DNA of 12,867 nt from contig SOKC01000109.1 in assembly GCA_004376325.1 (NCBI GenBank), positions 1 to 12,867 on the forward strand, given 5' to 3'. The position numbers and the translations under genes are program-made. The notes below the pieces were generated by a model, which was given only the letters and a program-made list of their open reading frames with translations, ran no database searches and had not been told where the DNA came from. Of the stretch, positions 1 to 6,762 are shown one piece after another (within the stretch, counting starts at the first letter, position 1; each line of letters starts with the position of its first letter). Source of the DNA: Actinomycetota bacterium. GTDB taxonomy: Bacteria > Actinomycetota > Humimicrobiia > Humimicrobiales > Humimicrobiaceae.

Positions 1-721
1 TCAATAACTCTTTTCTTACCAGCTGGCCTGCCCTGAATAATGATTCAAAGGATGTACCCGCATCTGCCCACCAGCCTTCAAGAATGGAATATTTCATTTT
101 GCTTCTTCTGATGTATTCATTATTAACATCAGTTATTTCAAGTTCACCTCTGTCTGAAGGTTTAAGAGTTTCAATTATCTCAAATACATCACTATCATAC
201 ATATAGAGACCAACAACCGCGTAATTGCTTTTTGGTTTTTTAGGCTTTTCCTCGATATTTATTACTTTACCTTCTTTAACTTCAGCAACCCCGAATCTTT
301 CCGGGTCACTGACTTCTTTTAAAAATATTCTTGCCCCTATATCCTGCTTCTCGAATTCCCTTACGGCATCTGAAATATCATCCTCTATTATATTATCACC
401 AAGCATTACCACCACCTTATCATTATCTACAAAATTCTCAGCCAGCCTCAAGGCATCCGCTATACCCCCCTCTCCTTCCTGATATGTATAGCTTATATCT
501 TTAAGCCCAAACTCCCGGCCATTGCTAAGAAGTCTTAAGAAATCCCCGGCATTATTACCCCCGGTAACTATCATTATATCTTCAAGCCCTGCACTTACCA
601 GGGTTTTAAGAGGATAGTAAATCATTGGTTTATCATAAACCGGAAGTAAGTGCTTGTTGGTGACTTTGGTACAGGGCATAAGCCGGGTCCCCAGCCCACC
701 TGCTAATATAACACCTTTCAT
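1..721 (-). CDS. rmlA: Short-form glucose-1-phosphate thymidylyltransferase / sugar nucleotidyltransferase, 3' end cut by window edge
   Basis: The reading frame is open from ATG at 721 to the window edge (240 codons, no stop), so only the extreme C-terminus is missing if this is the roughly 240-250 residue short form of the family. The N-terminal nucleotide-binding signature LAGGLGTRL is at residues 6-14, followed by KHLLPVYDKPMIYYPL at 23-38. The LGDN motif (residues 107-110) carries the metal-binding Asp, and WWADAGTSFESL at 217-228 is the family's C-terminal catalytic signature. Such enzymes make dTDP-glucose or a similar NDP-sugar from sugar-1-phosphate for cell-surface glycans. The gene lies 21 nt downstream of uppP on the same strand, so they are probably cotranscribed. 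The only good ribosome binding site (AGGAG) is 16 nt from the ATG. An in-frame GTG at 736 is too close to it, so I keep ATG because the family N-terminus begins there. Exact sugar and nucleotide specificity cannot be read from sequence. Confidence 0.88.
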   Translation of the reverse strand, partial: MKGVILAGGLGTRLMPCTKVTNKHLLPVYDKPMIYYPLKTLVSAGLEDIMIVTGGNNAGDFLRLLSNGREFGLKDISYTYQEGEGGIADALRLAENFVDNDKVVVMLGDNIIEDDISDAVREFEKQDIGARIFLKEVSDPERFGVAEVKEGKVINIEEKPKKPKSNYAVVGLYMYDSDVFEIIETLKPSDRGELEITDVNNEYIRRSKMKYSILEGWWADAGTSFESLFRAGQLVRKELL

Positions 722-742
722 AGTACTTGTGTTCACTCTCCT

Positions 743-1684
743 TTAGATAAATTTCTTTATCATAAAAAAAATAAAAACTGCCGCTGCAAGACAAATACAA
801 TATATGGCAAATACATTTAGATTCTTTTTTCTGGTCAAATAAACAATGAACTTTATGGCAAACAGCCCTGTAAGATAAGAAGATAAAAATCCTGTCGCAA
901 GATTTTGAATCACTCCAGTGTCATTTTCGAAAATAATACTGGAGGACCGGTAAAGTTCAAATGCAAAGGAACCAATAATAACAGGAACCAACATTAAAAA
1001 TGAAAATCTAACCGCCTCGCTTCTTTTTATGCCAAAAAACCTGGCAAATGAAATAGTGGTACCCGATCTTGAAATTCCGGGGAAAATGGCTAAAGCCTGT
1101 CCTACCCCGATTACCGCCGCTATAAAAAAATTAAATTTTACTTTTTTTATGCCGCTTCCGTTAAGATCGATTCCTCCAATTAAACCATCTTTCTTATCTC
1201 CTTTACTCCCGGAAGAAGAATATTTACCTCCCGGGCTGTCCTGGCTGTTTATAATTCCAGCTTCAATATGTCTCCCCCTCAGCTCACCCAGCCACAGGAA
1301 TAATGCAGTGGCAAGTAAAAATATTGCCGCTACTATAGGCTTGCTAAACAAACTTTCCACGTAATCGTCCATGAAAAATCCAGCAACTGCAGCAGGGATA
1401 CTGGCTATTATTAAAAAAATGCCTACCTTAAAATTACCTGAAGTCCTCTGCTTCCTGATAAAAATACCTAAAATTACCGCTCTTATGATTCTGAAGATTT
1501 CTTTATAAAAAACAGTAACTACTGCAGCAAGTGTGGCAAAGTGAACGGTAACCGTAAAGTAGAGCGGTATATAATCCCAGTTAAAAAAATAAGGAAAAAT
1601 TACCAGATGACCCGAACTGCTTATGGGAAAAAACTCAGTAATGCCTTGAATTATACCTAAAACAATTGACTGTAATATATTCAA
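743..1684 (-). CDS. uppP: Undecaprenyl-diphosphatase (BacA/UppP family) with hydrophilic insertion
   Basis: Integral membrane enzyme that dephosphorylates undecaprenyl diphosphate so that the C55 lipid carrier can be reused in peptidoglycan and glycan synthesis; it also confers bacitracin tolerance. Both family signatures are present. The (E/Q)xxxE motif is Q13-E17, followed by FFPISSSGH (residues 18-26), and PGISRSGTT (residues 202-210) carries the essential Arg206. HFATLAA near residue 48 matches the third conserved patch. Several hydrophobic helices run through to the C-terminus. At 313 residues it is longer than the usual 265-275. The excess is a polar, Gly/Ser/Lys-rich stretch at about residues 137-184, between the two catalytic halves. 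The start is TTG at 1684 (NILQSIVLGIIQG follows, as in the family). An in-frame TAA lies 11 codons upstream, there is no ATG in between and no clear ribosome binding site. Followed after 21 nt by the nucleotidyltransferase. Confidence 0.95.
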   Translation of the reverse strand: MNILQSIVLGIIQGITEFFPISSSGHLVIFPYFFNWDYIPLYFTVTVHFATLAAVVTVFYKEIFRIIRAVILGIFIRKQRTSGNFKVGIFLIIASIPAAVAGFFMDDYVESLFSKPIVAAIFLLATALFLWLGELRGRHIEAGIINSQDSPGGKYSSSGSKGDKKDGLIGGIDLNGSGIKKVKFNFFIAAVIGVGQALAIFPGISRSGTTISFARFFGIKRSEAVRFSFLMLVPVIIGSFAFELYRSSSIIFENDTGVIQNLATGFLSSYLTGLFAIKFIVYLTRKKNLNVFAIYCICLAAAVFIFFMIKKFI

Positions 1685-1779
1685 CTTATATAATGAATAA
1701 AATTTTGCTTTAATAACTTATAATTAGTTTTTAAATATAGCATAAAATAATTAAAAATAAAAAAATTGATATATATTTT

Positions 1780-2280
1780 ATGGATTTTCCAAATTTCTTT
1801 GAATATCTGTCACCAAGAATAGCAACCTTTTTCACGGCTATGACTCCTGTGGGTGAACTCAGGGCATCTATTCCTATCGCACTAGGAACCTATGGAATGA
1901 ACATTTTTGAGACCTATATAATATCAGTTTTGGGGAATCTGGTACCGGTAATCGCTATATTATGGATTCTGGAACCAATATCAAAATTCCTTATGAATAG
2001 ATCCAGTCTGGCCAACAGATTTTTTACATGGCTTTTCAAGCATACCAGAAGAAAATATTCAAAAAGATTTGAAAGATATGAAAGTTTTGCCCTGATAGGA
2101 TTTGTAGGAATACCACTTCCGGTTACAGGCGGATGGACAGGAGCACTTATTGCCTTTGTTTTTGGTATACCACCCAAAAAAGCTCTGCTGCATATATTTA
2201 CGGGGGTGCTTATTGCCGGAATAATAGTAACTATAATATGTAAAACAGTGGGTCACGTAAAATTTATTATCGCAGGCTAA
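1780..2280 (+). CDS. COG2426 / Sm_multidrug_ex family small membrane protein
   Basis: A 166-residue hydrophobic protein with about four membrane-associated segments. The family signature PVGELRASIP (residues 23-32) sits in the first, and a second glycine-rich, probably re-entrant motif GIPLPVTGGWTGALIA lies at 110-125. This duplicated arrangement is characteristic of Pfam Sm_multidrug_ex (COG2426). The name rests on old, thin evidence for drug export, so the substrate should be considered unknown. Between the two motifs is a basic stretch (about residues 85-100, rich in Lys and Arg), probably cytoplasmic. The start is ATG at 1780. No Shine-Dalgarno sequence is visible in the AT-rich leader, so translation may be leaderless or weakly initiated. 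The gene diverges from uppP across a 95-nt spacer and converges on pmbA. Confidence 0.85.
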   Translation: MDFPNFFEYLSPRIATFFTAMTPVGELRASIPIALGTYGMNIFETYIISVLGNLVPVIAILWILEPISKFLMNRSSLANRFFTWLFKHTRRKYSKRFERYESFALIGFVGIPLPVTGGWTGALIAFVFGIPPKKALLHIFTGVLIAGIIVTIICKTVGHVKFIIAG

Positions 2281-2303
2281 CCACACGGTAATAAAGATTC
2301 AAA

Positions 2304-2340
2304 CTCTTATAGAAGTTAACCATGCAATAAGTTCTAAGAG
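2304..2340. terminator. Candidate bidirectional hairpin between convergent genes
   Basis: CTCTTA at 2304-2309 can pair with TAAGAG at 2335-2340. The stem continues inward past a 2-nt bulge with GAA/TTC and then TTA/TAA, separated by one mismatch, around a loop of about 9 nt. It lies in the 85-nt gap between the stop codons of the COG2426 gene and pmbA, where a shared terminator is expected. No strong U-tract follows on either strand, so the assignment is tentative. Confidence 0.38.
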
Positions 2341-2365
2341 ACTATTTATATACCTGGAATATGAA

Positions 2366-3772
2366 TTATTTTCCGCTGACTGTCACATCTCTTACCAGAA
2401 GCGAAGGGCTGCCTATATATCCACCCGAAGGTATAAATCTTAAGTCATTTCCAACCTTTTTAATGCTCCTGCAGAAACTTAAAATATCTGTAGCAATAGT
2501 TACTTCTTTTACTGGATAGCTTAAATTCCCATTTTCTACCCATATTCCTTTCGCTCCTACGCTCACCTGTCCTGATATAGGATTAGCACCTGAATGAAGA
2601 CCTATTATATCCATAACATAAAATCCCCTGTCAATATCATTCAGAAGCAGGCTAAAATCAATATCTGACGGCTCCAGATAAAAGTTTGAAATACCTACTT
2701 CTGGGGTCGAACGGTAGGAAGCTCTTACTGCATTACCTGTTGACAGGGTTTTATCCTTTCTTGCAGTATAGGTATTATAAAGATAAGTCTTCAGGTACCC
2801 ATCTTTAAATACACAGGTTTTACCCTTGATAACTCCTTCCCCGTCAAATGGCTTTGAAGAAAGCCCATTAGGTATGGTCCCATCGTCAAATATATCTAAA
2901 TCAATAGAGAATATTTTCTGCCCGATTTTACCTTCAAAAAGTGATTTTCTTTTCTGTACAGAATCTGCGGTCAGAGTTCCGGCAATAACACCTAAGAATT
3001 GCGCTGAAACAACTGGGTCCAGAAGAAGGTCGACTCTTTGTGATTTGATTTTCTTCCCGCCCAGGATTGAAACAGACCGGCCAGCTGCTTTTTCTGAAAC
3101 TTCTTCCAGATCAAGATCACCTGGAGTTCTGCCGCATCCAAAAAAATCACCTGTCGAAGTATCCTCACCTTGTTTGGAAATTGCACTTACATAAATCAAG
3201 CATGTAGTTGTCTTATACTTATCACAAAATCCGGCTGAATTTAGAATTGCTGTTTCATAAATACTGTCATCATACATAACATTGTTAATGTCAACAATTC
3301 TAGCATCTTTACTTTTTGTTAAAGTCTCCAATCTCTTTGCAAGTGCAACCTTGCTTTCTATATCATAGTTCAGGAAATCCTCCCGGAATAAGTACTTATC
3401 GCCTATAAGTTTCTGTTTAAATGTGGATTCCTCTTCCCTGGGCAGATAATTATAATCTTCTCTTCCGGTAATCTTACAGTTGGATACAGCCTTACAGATA
3501 CAGTCCTCAATACTGCTTTCATCAAGTACAGTTGTATATGCATATCCTATTGATTTATCCTTAAAAATTCTAATACCTATACCAATTGAATCTGAAAATG
3601 ATAGTGTTTCTACTTTTCCTTTAAAAATTTCTATTTCATTTTCTACAGAGCTTGCAGCAAAAATCTCAAATTCATCTACTGCATGTTTATTTATCCTGGA
3701 AGCCGTATTCTTGCATATATTTATTAACTGGTTGTCTCTAATTTTATATCTCTTATCATCTTGTATTCTAAT
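2366..3772 (-). CDS. pmbA: PmbA/TldE family subunit of TldD-TldE metalloprotease, non-standard ATT start
   Basis: Catalytically inactive partner that forms a heterodimer with TldD; in E. coli the complex degrades unfolded peptides and matures microcin B17. From the proposed start the product is 468 residues, near the usual 450 or so. Family features include IEIFKGKVETLSFSDSIGIG at residues 47-66, the central domain, KPFDGEGV, and the C-terminal pattern ISGQVSVGAKGIWVENG followed by YPVKEVTIA. The HExxxH motif of TldD is absent, as expected for this subunit. The reading frame is open back to TAG at 3787-3789 and contains no ATG, GTG or TTG before TTG at 3331, which would discard 147 conserved residues. 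A perfect AGGAGG (3781-3786) lies 8 nt before ATT at 3770-3772, which overlaps the tldD stop as ATTAG. I therefore choose ATT. ATA at 3764-3766 is a weaker alternative with too long a spacing. A sequencing error at this codon cannot be excluded. Confidence 0.85.
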   Translation of the reverse strand: MRIQDDKRYKIRDNQLINICKNTASRINKHAVDEFEIFAASSVENEIEIFKGKVETLSFSDSIGIGIRIFKDKSIGYAYTTVLDESSIEDCICKAVSNCKITGREDYNYLPREEESTFKQKLIGDKYLFREDFLNYDIESKVALAKRLETLTKSKDARIVDINNVMYDDSIYETAILNSAGFCDKYKTTTCLIYVSAISKQGEDTSTGDFFGCGRTPGDLDLEEVSEKAAGRSVSILGGKKIKSQRVDLLLDPVVSAQFLGVIAGTLTADSVQKRKSLFEGKIGQKIFSIDLDIFDDGTIPNGLSSKPFDGEGVIKGKTCVFKDGYLKTYLYNTYTARKDKTLSTGNAVRASYRSTPEVGISNFYLEPSDIDFSLLLNDIDRGFYVMDIIGLHSGANPISGQVSVGAKGIWVENGNLSYPVKEVTIATDILSFCRSIKKVGNDLRFIPSGGYIGSPSLLVRDVTVSGK

Positions 3773-5153
3773 TTTCTGTGCCTCCTACAGTAATTTTACT
3801 TACCTTTATGGTTGGCTGGCCTACCTCATTTGAAATTGACTGGCCACTTTTTCCGCAAAAGCCGGGGGCAAAATCTAAATCGCTTGCCACCACCTCAATC
3901 TTTTTTAGTATATCCGGTCCATTCCCAATAAGAGTTGCATCCTTTATGGGAAAACTGATTTTACCATTCTCTATAAGATAACCTTCGCTTATTCCGAATA
4001 CAAAATCTCCTGTTGCCGGATCGACCTGACCACCAGCAAATTCCCTGGCATATATGCCTTTATTTACCGATTTTATAATTGACCCGCTGTCTTCATCTCT
4101 ACTTTCTATATAGGTATTGCTCATTCTTGGAACAGGAACATGTCTGAAAGACTGCCTCCTGCCGTTACCGGTTTGTTTTGCTCCCAGTTTTTTTGATGTC
4201 CGTAAGTCATAAATATAACTTTGCAGAATTCCGTCTTTTATCAGCACCGTCTTTGAAGAAGGGTAACCTTCACCATCAAATTTATATGAACCCCAATGGT
4301 AGTCAAGTGTAGAATCATCAATCGCAGTTACCATACTGGTGGCAATCTTTTTCCCTATCTTATCCTTGAACACTGAAGCACCTTTTAGTATGGCATCAGC
4401 TTCCAGACCGTGACCGCAAGCCTCGTGAAAAATAACCCCGCCGAATGCCGGCCCTATCACCACTGGAAGCTCACCTGCAGGCGCATTTACAGCATCAAGC
4501 ATATTAACTGCAATTTTAGAAGCTTCCCGCGCCAGGCTTTTAGGATTTTTAAAATCAAAGGTTTCATAACCACTTGACCTTGCCAGTGATTTATAACCTG
4601 TCCTTATATCCTTTCCCTTTCTGGCTACCACATTTACTGCCAGAAAAGTTTTTACCATTTTTTCAAATGAAAAGGCGCCATAAGAATTTGCAATATATAT
4701 TTCCTCCCGGGTATCAGAAAGAGTCGATGTAACCTGGATGATGGTGGGGCTGAAATCTCTTGAACTTTTATCAACCGCCTCAAGGATATTTTTCTTACTT
4801 CCGGGATGAATCTTGTCGGGGAATTTTTTTACACTTGTATTATAGGAGCTTTTGGTTTCAGCAAGATTTAAAACCTTAAGGGAGCTACTTCCATTTATTG
4901 ACGAGCTTAAAACTTTTGCCGCATTAAGTAATTTATTCTTCTCAAGCGAATCTACATAGGCATAAAAAGTACTGTCACCGACCCACAATCTAAGTCCACA
5001 GCCTAGTTCATAACCACTACTTGAGTTTTCAATTTTGCTATCTTCCAACCGTAAATTATTGAAAACTCTTCTTTGTACAAAAATTTCTGAAAAATCAGCA
5101 CCATTTCTAAGTAAGGTATTTAAAATCTCTTTGGTAAGTCTATCTTCAATCAA
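3768..5153 (-). CDS. tldD: TldD family metalloprotease, catalytic subunit
   Basis: Zinc-dependent peptidase subunit that pairs with PmbA/TldE. The metal-binding HExxxH is HEACGH at residues 243-248 within HEACGHGLEAD. The third ligand Cys433 lies in the C-terminal CGKSGQS motif, in the same place as the CGKEGQ of E. coli TldD. GGQVDPATGDFVFG and a terminal ITVGGTEN are also family hallmarks. Length (461) is normal for the family. The start is TTG at 5153. An in-frame TAG lies seven codons upstream with no ATG in between. AGGA in the leader is 12 nt from TTG but only 9 and 6 nt from in-frame ATA and ATT, so the exact start is uncertain by two codons. The gene lies 28 nt after the YtxH-like gene, and its stop overlaps the pmbA start, indicating translational coupling of the two complex subunits. 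Confidence 0.95.
   Translation of the reverse strand: MIEDRLTKEILNTLLRNGADFSEIFVQRRVFNNLRLEDSKIENSSSGYELGCGLRLWVGDSTFYAYVDSLEKNKLLNAAKVLSSSINGSSSLKVLNLAETKSSYNTSVKKFPDKIHPGSKKNILEAVDKSSRDFSPTIIQVTSTLSDTREEIYIANSYGAFSFEKMVKTFLAVNVVARKGKDIRTGYKSLARSSGYETFDFKNPKSLAREASKIAVNMLDAVNAPAGELPVVIGPAFGGVIFHEACGHGLEADAILKGASVFKDKIGKKIATSMVTAIDDSTLDYHWGSYKFDGEGYPSSKTVLIKDGILQSYIYDLRTSKKLGAKQTGNGRRQSFRHVPVPRMSNTYIESRDEDSGSIIKSVNKGIYAREFAGGQVDPATGDFVFGISEGYLIENGKISFPIKDATLIGNGPDILKKIEVVASDLDFAPGFCGKSGQSISNEVGQPTIKVSKITVGGTEN
3781..3786 (-). promoter_or_regulatory. Ribosome binding site deciding the pmbA start
   Basis: A perfect AGGAGG on the minus strand, inside the last codons of tldD. It lies 8 nt before ATT (3770-3772). 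Its quality and distance are the main reason for placing the pmbA start at an ATT codon rather than at TTG 3331. Confidence 0.75.
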
Positions 5154-5170
5154 TATAATCCGGTTTCCTA

Positions 5171-5190
5171 TCTATGACAGTCTATGACAG
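5171..5190. repeat. Perfect tandem duplication of a 10-bp unit over a stop codon
   Basis: TCTATGACAG occurs twice head to tail (5171-5180 and 5181-5190). On the minus strand the unit contains CTGTCATAG, so the last codons and TAG stop of the YtxH-like gene are repeated immediately downstream. This looks like a simple slippage duplication that lengthened the spacer before tldD. Confidence 0.8.
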
Positions 5191-5589
5191 GTCTTCTTCA
5201 ACTTTTTTTGCAGTATCTTTTCCCTTTTCAACCACTTTTTCTATTTTCTTTTTGGCTTTTCCGGCTTTAGAACTTAAAACCCTGGATACATCTGTAATTT
5301 TTTCCTTGCCTTTTTCGATAAATTCTTCACTCCTGCTTTTTATCTCCGCCAGCTTGCTTTTACTCTTATCTACATATTCCCTGGTTTTTCCTACAAAAGT
5401 ATCAAAACCTTCTTTACTCTTTTCGATTAGCTCCTCACTCTTTTCTTTTATTTCTTTTCTTGTTTCTTTCCCTGATTTAGGAGCAAATAAAATTCCAACT
5501 ACAAAACCTACAGATAAACCAACAAGTAATGATGCCATTATACCCAAAAAGCAACTTTTTTCACTGGTTTTGTCTTTTTCTACATTCAT
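5182..5589 (-). CDS. YtxH-like membrane-anchored coiled-coil protein
   Basis: A 135-residue protein with one hydrophobic, Gly/Val-rich segment at about residues 15-36 that ends in FAPKSGKETR (residues 35-44), the hallmark of the YtxH family (Pfam YtxH). The rest is a highly charged Lys/Glu helix with repeated KSKE/EKGKEK patterns, likely a coiled coil exposed on one face of the membrane. Family members are often stress-associated, but their molecular role is unknown. The start is ATG at 5589, with GGAGG 7 nt upstream; it overlaps the previous gene's TGA stop as ATGA, so the two are translationally coupled. tldD follows after 28 nt. No catalytic residues are apparent. Confidence 0.87.
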   Translation of the reverse strand: MNVEKDKTSEKSCFLGIMASLLVGLSVGFVVGILFAPKSGKETRKEIKEKSEELIEKSKEGFDTFVGKTREYVDKSKSKLAEIKSRSEEFIEKGKEKITDVSRVLSSKAGKAKKKIEKVVEKGKDTAKKVEEDLS

Positions 5590-5963
5590 TTTTCATCCTC
5601 CTTTTTTTTACCTCCAGCACCAGCTTTTGAAAGACCGCTGAACAGTCCCGCTGAAGCACTTATTATTTTAATTATAGGGCTGGTTAACAGAATCCGGGCA
5701 AGCCTTATAACTTTTTCAAGCTGCTCTACTATTGAACTAATACTCTGCGTAAGATCTGCAATTGAGCTGACCTCTGTATTAAGGTTAGTTATGGTGTCAT
5801 TTAGTTTCTCGACAATGGGAACCAGACTCTCATTTAGCTTTCCCGCCATATATTTAATTTTATTTATTAACTTAAATAAGGGTATGGCAATGATTATTGC
5901 TACTATTGCAAAAGCAGAAATCAGAATTATTGCAACCAGACCTACTATTTCTAATGATGTCAT
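5586..5963 (-). CDS. DUF948-like single-pass membrane protein
   Basis: A 125-residue protein with an N-terminal membrane helix at about residues 5-30. An amphipathic helical region follows (about 35-90), with regularly spaced Leu and Ile (KLNESLVPIVEKLNDTI is typical). The tail is Gly/Lys-rich and ends in charged residues. This layout matches DUF948 (Pfam PF06103) general-stress-type proteins, which commonly neighbour YtxH proteins; the function is unknown. The start is ATG at 5963 with GAGG about 6 nt upstream. It is the first gene of the DUF948-ytxH-tldD-pmbA operon, and a promoter candidate lies 40-70 nt upstream. Confidence 0.75.
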   Translation of the reverse strand: MTSLEIVGLVAIILISAFAIVAIIIAIPLFKLINKIKYMAGKLNESLVPIVEKLNDTITNLNTEVSSIADLTQSISSIVEQLEKVIRLARILLTSPIIKIISASAGLFSGLSKAGAGGKKKEDEK

Positions 5964-6001
5964 ATTAACCTCTTGGATTTAATATAAAATAATCAAATAA
6001 C

Positions 6002-6030
6002 ATTATATATATTTTATTTCTTTTATTCAA
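6002..6030 (-). promoter_or_regulatory. Sigma-70-type promoter for the DUF948-ytxH-tldD-pmbA operon
   Basis: On the minus strand, TTGAAT (6025-6030, 4/6 to TTGACA) is separated by exactly 17 nt from a perfect TATAAT (6002-6007). Transcription would begin near 5995, giving a leader of about 30 nt. AT-rich background makes chance matches common, but spacing and position are right. Confidence 0.5.
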
Positions 6031-6054
6031 AAAATAATAAATTTAATTTATAAT
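6026..6054 (+). promoter_or_regulatory. Sigma-70-type promoter for the lipoprotein gene
   Basis: TTCAAA (6026-6031, 4/6 to TTGACA), a 17-nt spacer, then a perfect TATAAT (6049-6054). The start would lie near 6061, with a leader of about 55 nt. The -35 box overlaps that of the opposite-strand promoter by five bases. Confidence 0.48.
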
Positions 6055-6116
6055 AAGCTATCAGTATATTAGAAGTTATAACCTAAAATAAAAGAAAAAA
6101 GTGAGGAAAAATCAAT

Positions 6117-6686
6117 ATGAAATTTAAAATTCCAGCTATTAACTGGCCAGTAGCAACCATAATATCATTATTTTTGATTTTAACTTTTATATCCTGCTCG
6201 CCCCGTATAACTGATAAGATAGATGTCACAGAAGAAGAATCGAAAGATACTATAGAAGAGGAAACTATAGAAATAGAAGAAATAGTTGAAGTAGTGGATT
6301 ATGAAAGAGCTCAAGTGGGGGCTGAAATAAAAGGGTATATACCATCTTTTTTATGTACCGACAGGGATAATTATATAAAAATTGAAATTACAAATACTTC
6401 CGATTTTACCTGGATAAGCAGTGGAAAGAATATGGTTAGAATCGGCTATCATTATTGGGGGCAGGATGTAGATTATTCCGAATATGATAATCCCTCCAGA
6501 ACTTCCCTGCCGAATAATTTAGAACCCGGTGAAAGCGCCACCATAGAAGTTCTGATAATTGGTGTAACCAATGAAGGTATTTATGTATTGCAGATTGATC
6601 CTGTTCTGGAGGGACACTTCTGGTTTTCATCAAAAGATATTCCTATGCTTGAGGGTAGAACTTACTTTGGTTCCTGCTCTGATTAG
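6117..6686 (+). CDS. Small lipoprotein with Ig-like C-terminal domain
   Basis: A 189-residue secreted protein. Residues 1-26 form a signal peptide (a lysine-containing N-terminus, then a hydrophobic core) ending in FISC, a slightly atypical lipobox with Phe at -3; Cys27 would be lipidated. A strongly acidic, probably unstructured linker follows at about residues 33-62. Residues 65-180 resemble a beta-sandwich: IEITNTSDFTW, then RIGYHYWG, then LPNNLEPGESATIEVLI, and GIYVLQIDPVLEGHFWFS. This pattern of Trp, Gly-Tyr-His and PGE resembles the Ig-like domain appended to many bacterial glycosyltransferases and methyltransferases. Here it stands alone behind a lipid anchor. The function is unknown; binding a surface glycan or protein is only a guess. 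The start is ATG at 6117, with GAGG 10 nt upstream. It diverges from the DUF948 operon and converges on purC. Confidence 0.82.
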   Translation: MKFKIPAINWPVATIISLFLILTFISCSPRITDKIDVTEEESKDTIEEETIEIEEIVEVVDYERAQVGAEIKGYIPSFLCTDRDNYIKIEITNTSDFTWISSGKNMVRIGYHYWGQDVDYSEYDNPSRTSLPNNLEPGESATIEVLIIGVTNEGIYVLQIDPVLEGHFWFSSKDIPMLEGRTYFGSCSD

Positions 6687-6707
6687 AACCTGAGTGAAAA
6701 TTATTTG

Positions 6708-6757
6708 CCAGTACAATATCTACCTTCATAATTTTAGATTTTACCTTACAGTATTGG
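6708..6757. terminator. Weak imperfect inverted repeat between lipoprotein gene and purC
   Basis: CCAGTAC (6708-6714) can pair with GTATTGG (6751-6757) with one G-U, and an inner ATCTA/TAGAT pair is possible. It lies between convergent genes, where a terminator is expected, but the stem is interrupted and has no clear U-run. Confidence 0.22.
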
Positions 6758-6762
6758 AAGGT

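Noticed and set aside
1029..1364. Plus-strand open frame within uppP
   Set aside because: Antisense to the region spanning the UppP insertion and second catalytic motif, with no independent support.
2059..2286. Minus-strand open frame of 75 codons over the COG2426 gene
   Set aside because: Antisense to a well-supported membrane protein gene, with no recognisable domain and no ribosome site.
2366..3331. pmbA as a 321-residue protein starting at TTG 3331
   Set aside because: The conserved N-terminal domain continues in the same open frame upstream for 147 residues, with a perfect ribosome site at 3781-3786. The short version would be a truncated protein.
5174..5641. Plus-strand 155-codon open frame opposite the YtxH-like gene
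   Set aside because: Its Ser/Phe/Leu-rich product is the mirror of a Lys/Glu-rich coiled coil; the minus-strand YtxH gene explains the sequence.
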